From Marininema mesophilum (GTDB taxonomy: Bacteria > Bacillota > Bacilli > Thermoactinomycetales > DSM-45169), in assembly GCF_900106775.1 (NCBI RefSeq), contig NZ_FNNQ01000005.1:62001-126000 (forward strand): a stretch of 64,000 bases of DNA, read 5' to 3'. The notes under the pieces were generated by a model. It had not been told where the DNA came from and made no database searches. It saw only the letters and a list, made by a program, of their open reading frames with translations. Below are positions 17,427 to 27,000 of this stretch, in pieces. A program made the position numbers and the translations under genes. How positions within the stretch are numbered: position 1 is the first letter of the stretch; each line of letters begins with the position of its first letter.

Positions 17427-18266
17427 GTGTTTCGATTGGTAAAAAAGGTAGCGGTCTTCACCCTGATGCTCGCCCTAGTCGGTATTTCTCCCTTCAGTGA
17501 ATGGTCTGCGAATAAGACACTGGCAGAATCCCAGAGTACCTTTGAAAATGTCGCTCATCGGGGGGCTTCCGGTTATGCTCCTGAAAACACCATCGCTTCT
17601 TTTGATAAAGCAGTTACGATGAAGGCAACCTCCTTTGAGCTGGATGTCCAGCGAACCAAAGACGGGCGTCTGGTGATTATGCATGATACAACGGTTGATC
17701 GTACCACCAACGGAAAAGGTTCTGTTAAAAACCTTACACTCAAGCAAATCCGTGAACTAGACGCAGGAAGCTGGTTCGATAAATCCTTTGCCGGTGAAAA
17801 AGTTCCTACCTTAGAAGAGACACTCAACCGCTATCGAAATAAACCCATCCGCATCCTTATCGAGCTGAAAAAACCCGAACTCTACCCTGGAATTGAAAAG
17901 GAAGTCGCCCAAATGGTTACTAAAACAGGGCTGACCCGTGATCCAAATAAAGTGGTGGTTCAATCCTTTAATGCTCCCTCGGTTAAAAAATATAACCAAC
18001 TCCAACCCATAGTAAAAACAGGCGTACTTGTCAGCTTAACGGAATATGCATCGGGGGTCTCCGATAACAAGCTTACGGAATGGAAAGCTTTTGCAGACTA
18101 CATAAACCCCAACTACAAACTTGTCAATAGTAGCCTTGTGAAACGCATCCACAACCTAAAAATGAAGACCCTCCCCTATACCCTCCCTGACAAAAAATCA
18201 GCAACAAAGATACGAAGCACAGGTGTTGATGGTATCATCTCCAACTATCCTGAGTTCGGTAAGTAA
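17427..18266 (+). CDS. glpQ: Secreted glycerophosphodiester phosphodiesterase
   Basis: A 279-residue GDPD-family enzyme that releases glycerol-3-phosphate from glycerophosphodiesters or teichoic acid fragments. An N-terminal signal peptide (MFRLVKKVAVFTLMLALVG...) is followed by HRGASGYAPENT with the first catalytic histidine, ELDVQRTKDGRLV with the metal-binding acids and MHDTTVDRTTNGKG with the second histidine. GTG start with AAGGAGAGG upstream. It is single-domain and shorter than full GlpQ proteins, so extracellular phosphate or glycerol scavenging is likely; the precise substrate is inferred. Confidence 0.88.
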   Translation: MFRLVKKVAVFTLMLALVGISPFSEWSANKTLAESQSTFENVAHRGASGYAPENTIASFDKAVTMKATSFELDVQRTKDGRLVIMHDTTVDRTTNGKGSVKNLTLKQIRELDAGSWFDKSFAGEKVPTLEETLNRYRNKPIRILIELKKPELYPGIEKEVAQMVTKTGLTRDPNKVVVQSFNAPSVKKYNQLQPIVKTGVLVSLTEYASGVSDNKLTEWKAFADYINPNYKLVNSSLVKRIHNLKMKTLPYTLPDKKSATKIRSTGVDGIISNYPEFGK

Positions 18267-18278
18267 GGAACACGTTAA

Positions 18279-18307
18279 CCTGGGACGAAAACGTCTCAGG
18301 TTTTTTC
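18279..18307 (+). terminator. Terminator of the phosphodiesterase gene
   Basis: ACCTGGGACG and CGTCTCAGGT pair around AAAA and are followed by T6. Confidence 0.85.
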
Positions 18308-18375
18308 TATTCCAAACATTTTCCCATTCATATCATCCCTAAATGTGATATATTTGTTTTATACAAAGAAATCTA

Positions 18376-18392
18376 GTTTCATTAAATGAAAC
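18376..18392. promoter_or_regulatory. Perfect 17-base dyad before the first methyltransferase gene
   Basis: GTTTCATT-A-AATGAAAC is a perfect inverted repeat directly before the AGGAGG ribosome site. It could be an operator or affect translation; no regulator is assigned. Confidence 0.45.
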
Positions 18393-18407
18393 AGGAGGTT
18401 TCAATTA

Positions 18408-19178
18408 ATGGAGGAAAACAAACAAGCCGTACAAAAACAATTTACCCAGACAGGAACCAGTTATCGAAAAAGCACGATTCACGCAAGCGGTTCTGACCTT
18501 ACCTGGATCTCAGAACTTGCAGGTTCACCGATGCTTGCTCTGGATGTAGCTACAGGTGCAGGACATACCGCTTTTACCCTCAGTTCAATCGCTAACCGTG
18601 TCGTTGGTATGGACCTAACGGAAAGAATGTTACAAATTGCAGAGGAGGGGGCACGCCAACGTAAGCTGACCAATATCACCTGGTTTCAAGGTGATGCAGA
18701 AGCGATCCCCTTCCCAGACAAACTTTTTGACTTGGTCACCTGTCGGATTGCTGCACACCACTTTCCCCATCCCGAACGCGCTTTTTTTGAATTCCGCCGT
18801 GTACTCGTGCCTGGTGGTAAATGTATTTTCATTGACAACTATGCCCCCTCTGAACCTGGGGCGAACTTATTAATCAATGAAGTCGAACGTTTACGCGATC
18901 CATCCCACTTCTATGCCTGGACAAAAAATGAGTGGCAAGAATACATCGCAGCAGGAGGACTTACATCGATATCCCTTCAACACGAATGGACAAACACCGT
19001 TGAGTTAGAAGACTGGTTCCGTCGAGCAGATACCCCTCTCGCCTCTCGTTCAGAAGTACGCCGTTTACTATCGACTTCCTCTCCCACCTTGCAACGACTA
19101 TTTGACTTTGATCTTGTTTCACCAGCTCCTTATCTTCTTTTGCACAAGGGACTCTGGACAGCTCAGCGCCCTTTGTAA
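18408..19178 (+). CDS. Class I SAM-dependent methyltransferase (UbiE-like)
   Basis: A 256-residue Rossmann-fold methyltransferase. Motif I is LDVATGAGHTAF near residues 45-56, the acidic end of strand 2 is VVGMDLTERML, and QGDAEAIPFPD with FDLVTCRIAAHHF forms the usual SAM site. The C-terminal third probably binds substrate. ATG follows AGGAGG with nine bases between. The next gene, 20 bases later, encodes a second methyltransferase, so they are probably cotranscribed. It resembles the broad Methyltransf_11 group in which substrates cannot be predicted; a menaquinone role is not claimed. Confidence 0.8.
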   Translation: MEENKQAVQKQFTQTGTSYRKSTIHASGSDLTWISELAGSPMLALDVATGAGHTAFTLSSIANRVVGMDLTERMLQIAEEGARQRKLTNITWFQGDAEAIPFPDKLFDLVTCRIAAHHFPHPERAFFEFRRVLVPGGKCIFIDNYAPSEPGANLLINEVERLRDPSHFYAWTKNEWQEYIAAGGLTSISLQHEWTNTVELEDWFRRADTPLASRSEVRRLLSTSSPTLQRLFDFDLVSPAPYLLLHKGLWTAQRPL

Positions 19179-19198
19179 TTACCAAGGAGGGTACATCA

Positions 19199-19987
19199 TT
19201 GCCTATCGATTTTTTTGCCGAGCATAATCGGTCTTCCTATGCTTCTCGTACTGCTGATCTCGACTGGTGTAGATGGTTAAAACAAAGAGTAAATCCTCAA
19301 GGTAAAGTCATTGTCGATCTAGGATGTGGTGGTGGGATATATAGCCGTGTCTTTCTTGGCATGGGCGCCCAGCAAGTAATCGGTATCGACTCCTCCCCAG
19401 TGATGCTAAAAGAAGCGGAAGCGACCACACCAAGTGATCGTGTACATTGGCAACTAGGCGACGTAACTGATACCGGTCTTGCTGATGAAACAGCGGATCT
19501 ACTTTTCCTTCGAGCAGTCATTCATCACCTGACCGACCTTGCCCCCATTCTTGCTGAGTGTCGGCGCATTTTAAAGACGGGTGGCACATTATTGATCCAA
19601 GATCGAACACCAGAAGATTGTCTTCTCCCTGCGGAACCCCATCACTTGCGTGGCTACATCATGTCCTACTGTTCAGAGTTACAAAAAATCGAAATCGCTC
19701 GGCGCCATCACAGAGAAGATGTCTCCCATGCGATGAACATCGCAGGATGGAGTGAAATCAAATCCGAAACTCTCTGGGAGACGCGATGTACCTATAACAC
19801 CCTGGATGAGTTGGAAAAGGAGATTCTCAATCGAACGGGCCGCTCTATTCTACATGATCTCTCCGATGTTGAACTTCTCTCTCTCACCCAGAAAATTCAT
19901 CAGGAATATACCACCCAAGGAATCCTTACTAATATTCCTGACCGTGATCGCTGGACAGTATGGACTGGAACCAAGGTAGGTAGTTAA
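19199..19987 (+). CDS. Class I SAM-dependent methyltransferase
   Basis: A 262-residue methyltransferase with motif I VDLGCGGGIYSRVF near residue 40, motif II IGIDSSPVML and a post-I segment QLGDVTDTGLADETADL. The RAVIHHLTD segment is typical of the Methyltransf_11/25 families. TTG start preceded by AAGGAGGG. It is only distantly similar to the preceding methyltransferase, so this is not a simple tandem duplication. Substrate unknown. Confidence 0.8.
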   Translation: MPIDFFAEHNRSSYASRTADLDWCRWLKQRVNPQGKVIVDLGCGGGIYSRVFLGMGAQQVIGIDSSPVMLKEAEATTPSDRVHWQLGDVTDTGLADETADLLFLRAVIHHLTDLAPILAECRRILKTGGTLLIQDRTPEDCLLPAEPHHLRGYIMSYCSELQKIEIARRHHREDVSHAMNIAGWSEIKSETLWETRCTYNTLDELEKEILNRTGRSILHDLSDVELLSLTQKIHQEYTTQGILTNIPDRDRWTVWTGTKVGS

Positions 19988-20060
19988 ATAAACCTCCATT
20001 TTATTGATTTCCACATTTTCACGCGACCCTTTCTCTCACCACCTAGCTCGTCAGCAGTGA

Positions 20061-20157
20061 AAAAAAGCCTTTGCAAAGCTTTTTGACTGACATGTAGACC
20101 GGACACGTACGACGAGTAACACCCCGCTATGAGGCTTCTAGAAGCCATAGGCGGGGC
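20061..20157 (+). terminator. Two consecutive terminator-like hairpins after the methyltransferase pair
   Basis: AAAAAGC/GCTTTTT around CTTTGCAAA lies near 20063-20085. A long imperfect stem follows at 20122-20157, pairing CCCCGC with GCGGGG through an inner GGCTTC/GAAGCC arm. They separate the methyltransferases from the convergent acetyltransferase. Confidence 0.7.
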
Positions 20158-20180
20158 GTTCTATATCAAAACATAGTTCA

Positions 20181-20699
20181 CTAATTATAGCGCATTAATA
20201 ATGCTAGATCACCTTTTCTCGGGAATATACCTACTCGAACAAAGCCAACTTTTTCATAGCACCTAATGGCCGCCTTATTTCTAGGATCGGGATCAAGGAT
20301 AACGGTCATTTCATTATTTTCAGCTAACAGCTGGTCAATAAATTTCTTAATAAAACTTGTCCCATATCCTTTCCCAACAAAATCAATTTCCCCAATAAAT
20401 TGATCGATACCAATAGTATTTTTAGGCAACTTTGGTAGCCAGGTTTCTTTTGAACGATCGACGGGATAGGCCTGTAAAAAACCAATGGGAATATTGCCGT
20501 ACGAAACAAAATATAGAGAAATTTCAGTCGAATGGATTCGCTTCAAATAAGAGTCGAAAAAATCTTCTTTTTCTTTCGGAACAGGCCACCATTTCTTGAC
20601 ATGGGGCTCTTGAAACCATCGATGTAATAATGGTAAATCCTTTTCTTCTAGACAATTAAAAATAAAAAAATCTTGTATTGACATCTTCTCATTCTCCAT
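20181..20699 (-). CDS. GNAT-family N-acetyltransferase (AAC(6')-like)
   Basis: A 172-residue acetyltransferase. LHRWFQEPHVKKWW near the N-terminus is a motif typical of the aminoglycoside 6'-acetyltransferase and siderophore-acyl GNAT subgroup. The acetyl-CoA site lies in FVGKGYGTSFIKKFID, followed by VILDPDPRNKAAIRCYEKVGF. Two starts are possible: ATG 20699, or ATG 20684, which has GGAGA upstream. Resistance is possible but not shown, as many members act on other amines. A partial copy of this gene lies 9 kb away at 29281-29325. It is more AT-rich than the methyltransferases. Confidence 0.8.
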   Translation of the reverse strand: MENEKMSIQDFFIFNCLEEKDLPLLHRWFQEPHVKKWWPVPKEKEDFFDSYLKRIHSTEISLYFVSYGNIPIGFLQAYPVDRSKETWLPKLPKNTIGIDQFIGEIDFVGKGYGTSFIKKFIDQLLAENNEMTVILDPDPRNKAAIRCYEKVGFVRVGIFPRKGDLALLMRYN

Positions 20700-20776
20700 T
20701 TAGGGTACCACCCTACTACTGTTATTTTTTCTAACCACAGAATAGCTTAGATGTCCTCTTTGGCTAGAACGCAATG

Positions 20777-20866
20777 GGGAAAATGCTTACGTTGTCTTTT
20801 GTCCAAACTCTATTATATCTTCTTACATAAAATAGAGTAATGGCAAACGCTCCTATAGGAAAGAAG
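20777..20866. repeat. Direct repeat copy 1 (about 90 bp)
   Basis: The sequence from GGGAAAATGC to GGAAAGAAG matches 29331-29421 with one substitution and one single-base indel. It lies upstream of the intact acetyltransferase gene and contains a stem of CTCTATT-type arms. The two copies flank the peptide synthetase in the same orientation. Confidence 0.9.
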
Positions 20867-20912
20867 TTTAAGCGGCAACGGTGAAGACGCCATTTAAGAG
20901 GAGAGCTATCCA

Positions 20913-20947
20913 GAAAAAAACGTCCTCTGACAAAGCTAGAGGACGTT
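20913..20947 (-). terminator. Terminator of the peptide synthetase gene
   Basis: On the minus strand AACGTCCTCT and AGAGGACGTT pair around a 9-base loop and are followed by a T run. Confidence 0.85.
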
Positions 20948-21084
20948 AGCTATTTCTACTCATCACCAGGGTTTTGTCGATTCATCACTGTCAGCGCTTT
21001 GCGATCAATAACCACGTAAAAATTCTTTGTGAGAGAAGCTTTAGTACATATGGTGCTCTAAATATCTTTGAAGCGAAAATCGGA
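20948..21084. other. Short 3' region of the synthetase operon
   Basis: No gene is seen between the synthetase stop codon and its terminator. The sequence is AT-rich, like the synthetase itself. Confidence 0.4.
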
Positions 21085-24000
21085 TTATGTTCTCTGTTGA
21101 GGTGGGAAAAATCCTCTACGGGATCCGTATTCTATCAAATTAGATACAAACTTTGCATCAGGAAATTCGCATACCGTATCAACTGCTTGCAAAATGCGTT
21201 GCGTATATTGACACGTTGGGATTGCTAAAGAATTTTCAGCTGTTTCTTCTAGTAAAGGCACTATCAATTCCAATGCATATTTCTGTTCGTCAGATAATGT
21301 ATCATCTTCAAACAAGTTGAAAAAAAGTTCATTGCTTACCATATCGATAGGATGGCCGTTCTGTCTCAAGTATTCAATAAACTGCTTCCATTCCAATTGA
21401 ACAGGATTGCAAATATGAAAAGTTTCTCCTTCTGTACCCTTTGTACACGCCAATTGCACAATGGCTTTACTACCAAAATCGATGGGTACTAGATCAATGT
21501 ACGTATGGATGTCCGGTGCCATTTTTAGGATTAAGATAGCTTTTATCAATCGATAAAAAGCACTACCTTCAATATTCTCTTGAAACCTTCCGCCAAGCGT
21601 ATCCCCTACTAGGTTTCCTACACGATACACTGTTGCTGGTACACCCTTTTTCATTGCTTCTCTTACTAATTTTTCTGCCATAAATTTACTTTCTACATAC
21701 ACATTCTCTAACTGCTGTCCCCTGTCAAATTCTCGTTCAGAAAACAGAAATTCTTTAGCATCATGAGGAGCATGTCCAGAAATGCTAGTTGTTGAGATAT
21801 AGTGAAAACGCGCTTGTGCGTCTTTACTCATTTGCAATAAGTATTTAGTAGATTCCACATTGACCTGTATAAAATACTCTCTGTCTCCGTAATGACGCAC
21901 ATCTCCACCACAATGGATGATCGAGTCTATATCCTGAATCAATTGTTCTCTAATATTTGGTGTTAAGTCCAAATATTCTTTGCTCAAATCTCCTTCAATG
22001 AAATGAACGCGATTTTCCATTTTTTCTATAATAGAACTCCCAAAGTAAAACTGCATTTTTTCTCGCACTTTTTGTTCTATTGAAGTTTGTTTTTGATTTC
22101 GAACTAGGCAATAAATCACTGTCTCAGGAAAACCTAGTAGCTGTTCTAAGATAGAGGAACCAAGGAAACCTGTTGCACCTGTTAATAATACACAACGAGG
22201 TGGTTGTTGTATTATTTCATCCCATTTCTTTCTGTTTTCTTGCTCAGAAAGATGAATTTGGTTTTCCTTAAACTCTTCCACAACTGGTGTTAACCTATTT
22301 CCTTGTTGAAGCGCATCTGCCTCTATTTTCCCCGCCATTTCTTCTATTGTAGGATAGCGAAAGAAATCCTGTATACGCAAGTTAGGAAAGTAAGGTTTTA
22401 GTCTCACCAAAACAGGCATAATTTTTAATGAGTGTCCTCCTAGAGCAAAGAAATCATCTTGTATGTTTAACTCTTTGATGTCTAATACTTCTTCCCAAAC
22501 ATTAGCTAGTATCTTTTGTGTTTCTGTAACAGGTGGTTGGAGTTTGCTACTTTTCCTGTACTGTATCTGATTCTGCTCTAGTAATTTTTGAACATCGATT
22601 TTGCCATTTTGGGTGACAGGAATCTCTGGTACACAAACATATCCTTTTGGTACCATATATTCCGGTAATATTGCGGAAACATGATTATATGCTTCTTCAG
22701 TACCTACTTTTGCTTGGTTATAAACAGTGAAATAGGCATGCAATTCATTTCCTTCCTTATCAGGTAGAACCACCGCTTGTTGAATACGAGGCTCTTGCAC
22801 AAGTACATCCTCAATTTCACCTAGTTCAATACGATATCCCCTTATTTTCACTTGTCTATCACGTCTACCCATATACTCTATATTTCCATTTAGTGATAGT
22901 CGCGCTAGATCGCCTGTTCGGTATAAAATAGAATGCTTTTCTTTAGAAAACGGGTTAGGCAAAAATGATTGTTTGGTTCTTTCTGGCTGATTTACATACC
23001 CGACTGCTGTTCCAACACTTTCAATGTACAGTTCGCCTATTACTCCAATAGGACACAGCTGCATGTTTTCATTTAAAATATAAGCTTTTGTATTAGTAAT
23101 AGGCTTTCCAATAGGAATATGAGTGACACTACTGCCTAATTCGGTAGGAATAGTGTAAAACAAAGAACTAACCGTTGTTTCCGTAGGACCATATTCATTA
23201 ACGATTTTTACCGTACTGTCCACATTAGATTGCCATTGTCGAATAGCTTCTGCCGATGCAGCTTCTCCTCCAATAATTAACACACGTAAACTATCTAACG
23301 AAACGAGATGTTTTGAAGATAATCCATATGCTAATTGTTTAAAAAAGGCTGTTGCCACATCTGAAATCGTAATGTTATAAGTAGCAACTGCATCGAAAAA
23401 TGCCTGTGGGGAATACCGTTGTTCCTCATTTAACAGGTGAAGTGTTGCTCCCGTTAATAAAGCCGAAAAAATTTCTGCTACAGACGAATCAAAACTGTGA
23501 GAAGCAAATTGGGAAACTACATCTTGCTCTGTTATATGAAATGCTCGTGAACGCCATTCCACTAAATTGAGTACGCCCGCATGGCGGAGTAATGTACCTT
23601 TTGGATTTCCCGTGGATCCAGATGTGTAAATCATATAAGCTGTATCTTCTGCTGTGTTTTTGTTTAAGATGTCTTGAGTCGCAGACGATGCTAACATATC
23701 TTCTATGACAACTACGTTTCCATCATGTGATAGTGATTCTTTTTTCAGAGACTTATTTGTTAGAATCAGCTTTGCCTTACTATCATTTAATATATAAGAT
23801 ACACGTTCCGATGGATATTTGACATCAATTGGCACATAGGTACCGCCAGATTTAAGTACCCCTAGCATACATAAGATACTTTCGACACTACGATCTAAGA
23901 AAATGGTAGCTACATCACTGTGTTGCATTCCTTTTTCAATCAAATAATGAGCAATTTGATTAGAATATTGATTCACCTCTTCATAGGTATACGAACCATC

Positions 24001-27000
24001 CTCTGTAGAAATTGCAATCGCGTGGGGTCTATTATGCACTTGCTGATAAAAACGTTCCTGTATAGACGATTGTAAGGGCATCGGCATATACGTATCGTTC
24101 AATTTTTCATACACCGTTTTATCTGTCTCACTCAACATATCCAATTGACAAAGAGGAGTCGTAAAATCGGTCTGTATGAGCTGAATCAGTTGAAACAGTT
24201 GTTCTGCAAAACGTGAAATCGTTTCTCTTTCAAATAGATCAGCATTGTATTCCAAGTCCATCACTAGGTCATCTTCTGTTTCCACAAATGTAAGAGATAA
24301 CTCAAATTTACTAATCGCTTGATTTACTGGCTCTATGTTCAGTTGATGCGATTTACATTGTTCTACTAGATTCTGCTGATAACTAAACATCGTTTGGAAA
24401 ATGGGATTTTCATTTATTCGGTCAGGGTTTACTACTTCAATTACTTTATCAAACGGATAATTTTGATGCTGGAATGCCAAAAGAGATTTCTCTTTTACGA
24501 CTTCACACAATTCTTTCATTGTAGAAGTGCCTGTTGTATTTACTCGAATGGCAACCGTGTTTACAAAGAAGCCTTGTACATCTTCAAATGCTTCATGTTG
24601 CCTGCCTGTCACAGGCGTTCCTACAATGAGGTCATTCTGCCCGCATATCTGCTGTAAAAATTGTGTATACACAGCGAATAGCAAAATAAATAGGGAGACT
24701 CCCTCTTGTTCTGCAATCTTTTTTATATCTGACAAATACACAGAATCCATCTTCTTAGAAAGCACTCCACCGCGATTAGAAGGAGTACTAGGATGCATCC
24801 GATCATATGGCAGTGATAATTGAGGTAACTCGCCTTTAAACTCCTGTTCCCAATATTGCTTTTCTGTGTCCCATGTTCCTACGGCTAGATGTTCGTTTTG
24901 CCATGCAACATAATCTACATATCGGGCCGTTGGTTTAGTAGCATAAACAAGCGTATCTTGCAATATTGCATTATATATCTCCAACAATTCCTTTATAAAT
25001 CGTTGTAAACTCCATTCATCCATAATAATATGATGGAAATTCAAATATAACCAAGAGCAATCTTCACTCTCTGAGAATAATATTGCTCGGAATAACGGAC
25101 CTCGTTCAAACTCAAAGGCCTTAGAATCAATCTCTTCAATACTCTTCAGCCGATAGGCTGCTCGTTTTCTCTTGTCAATATGGGTTATATCCACGTGTGT
25201 AGATGTAGCATGTATCTCTTCGTGAATGTGTTGCACTGGCTCCCCTTGTTTTTCCATGAAAACCGTTCGGAAGATTTCATGCCTTTTTGCAATTTCATAC
25301 AAAGATTTGTTCAATATATCTTCTTTTATACCAGGCCGTATTTTCACCTGAACAGGGATGTCATACGTTCTATCCTCTGGAAACCTTTTGTATAAAAACC
25401 AAAGTCTTTTTTGGGCATGTGATAACGGATAATACGTCCGTTCAGGAATTTGCGTGACGATGTTCTCGATACCTATAGGCTGTAATTGATCGATATAGTC
25501 AGCACATGCATGAATGGTTCGATATACATAAAGGTCTTTTAAACTGATCTGCACATGGAATCTAGATTGAATCCGATTAATGACTTGGACTGTGAGGAGA
25601 GAATGCCCACCTATTGTGAAAAAATCATCATCGATACTTATCTGATCAGCATTCATTCGTAAAACTTCTGCCCAGATACTTTGTAATTGCACTTCAGTAT
25701 CTGTATTGGGCGGAATATACTTATGGGTACGGTTTTCTAACAAGGAGCCCACTTGCTTTTGTAGTGACTTATAATCTATCTTTCCATTCGGTGTGAAGGG
25801 AAGCTCACCTACACCTTGCATGTAATTCGGCAGCATATAATAAGGTAACTTTTTCGAAAGGTATCCTTGGATATCTTCAGCATTCACACTAGTCCCTTTT
25901 TGCAATATATAAAAAGCAATCAATTGCTGATCACCATTTTTATTCTGATGAACGATTACCGATGCATGCTGAATAGCTGGGTGTTGAAGTAGTTGCTCTT
26001 CAATCTCTTCTAACTCGATACGATATCCACGAATCTTCACCTGCTTATCTATACGCCCTAAAAATTCAATTTGTCCATCTTGTGTAATACGACCCTGATC
26101 ACCACTTTTATATACTCTCTCCATGGAGGAATTTGGTGATTGTACAGTCACAAATGCCTCTTTCGTTTTATCGGGTTGATTAATATATTGTTGTGCAAGG
26201 CTACTTCCACCAATATAAATCTCTCCAGGAACATATGGCGGACAAATTTGCTGTTGTTCGTTCAAAATGTAAATTTGTGTATGTGATAATGATCTTCCAA
26301 TCGGTATATTGGTCTGTGTTGCATTTATCTTGTCGATAATCGGATAGGTGGCAACACATACTGTCGATTCTGTTGGACCATATGCATTTACAACCGGAAT
26401 TAACAATCCGACCTTATCTTGCCATTTGCGAACCGTTTCCGGTAGTAATGTCTCACCTCCAACAAATATATAGTTCAATGATTTCAATTTTTTTAATTCA
26501 TCAACAGACGCTTGCGTTAAGATATGGAAAAACGCAGTAGGTAAAAGACAGAAATTGACTTGTTGTTTTTGAATCGCTTCCATGAAGTAACTGGAAGATT
26601 TCCTTTCCATTTCAGATAAAACATACAGTCTTCCTCCAGTAAGCAAGCAACTATAGATTTCCCAGACAGATGCATCAAAGTTAAGCGATGCAAATTGCAA
26701 GTGTACATGACTTTGCTGTAAATGATACGTACCTTTCAAGGATTGTATAAAGTGAATGACTCCCTGATGAGGAATTAATACACCTTTAGGATTTCCGGTA
26801 GAGCCAGATGTATAAATGATATAGGCAGCATCATCTATTGAATTTGTATGTTTTCTTTTTTCAGCAATGAATTGTGTAGGCATGTCTTCATATATAATCA
26901 CTTGTTTGCCTACTTGAAAAGGTTGTAAACTAACCTTTTGACTTGTAATAATATGAGTAGATTCACTATCTTGTAAGATGAAAAGAACCCGATCTATCGG

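Noticed and set aside
20702..20714. AGGGTACCACCCT before the acetyltransferase resembles a T-box core on the minus strand.
   Set aside because: No stem I, specifier or terminator surrounds it, and the gene is not amino-acid related. It is a short chance palindrome.
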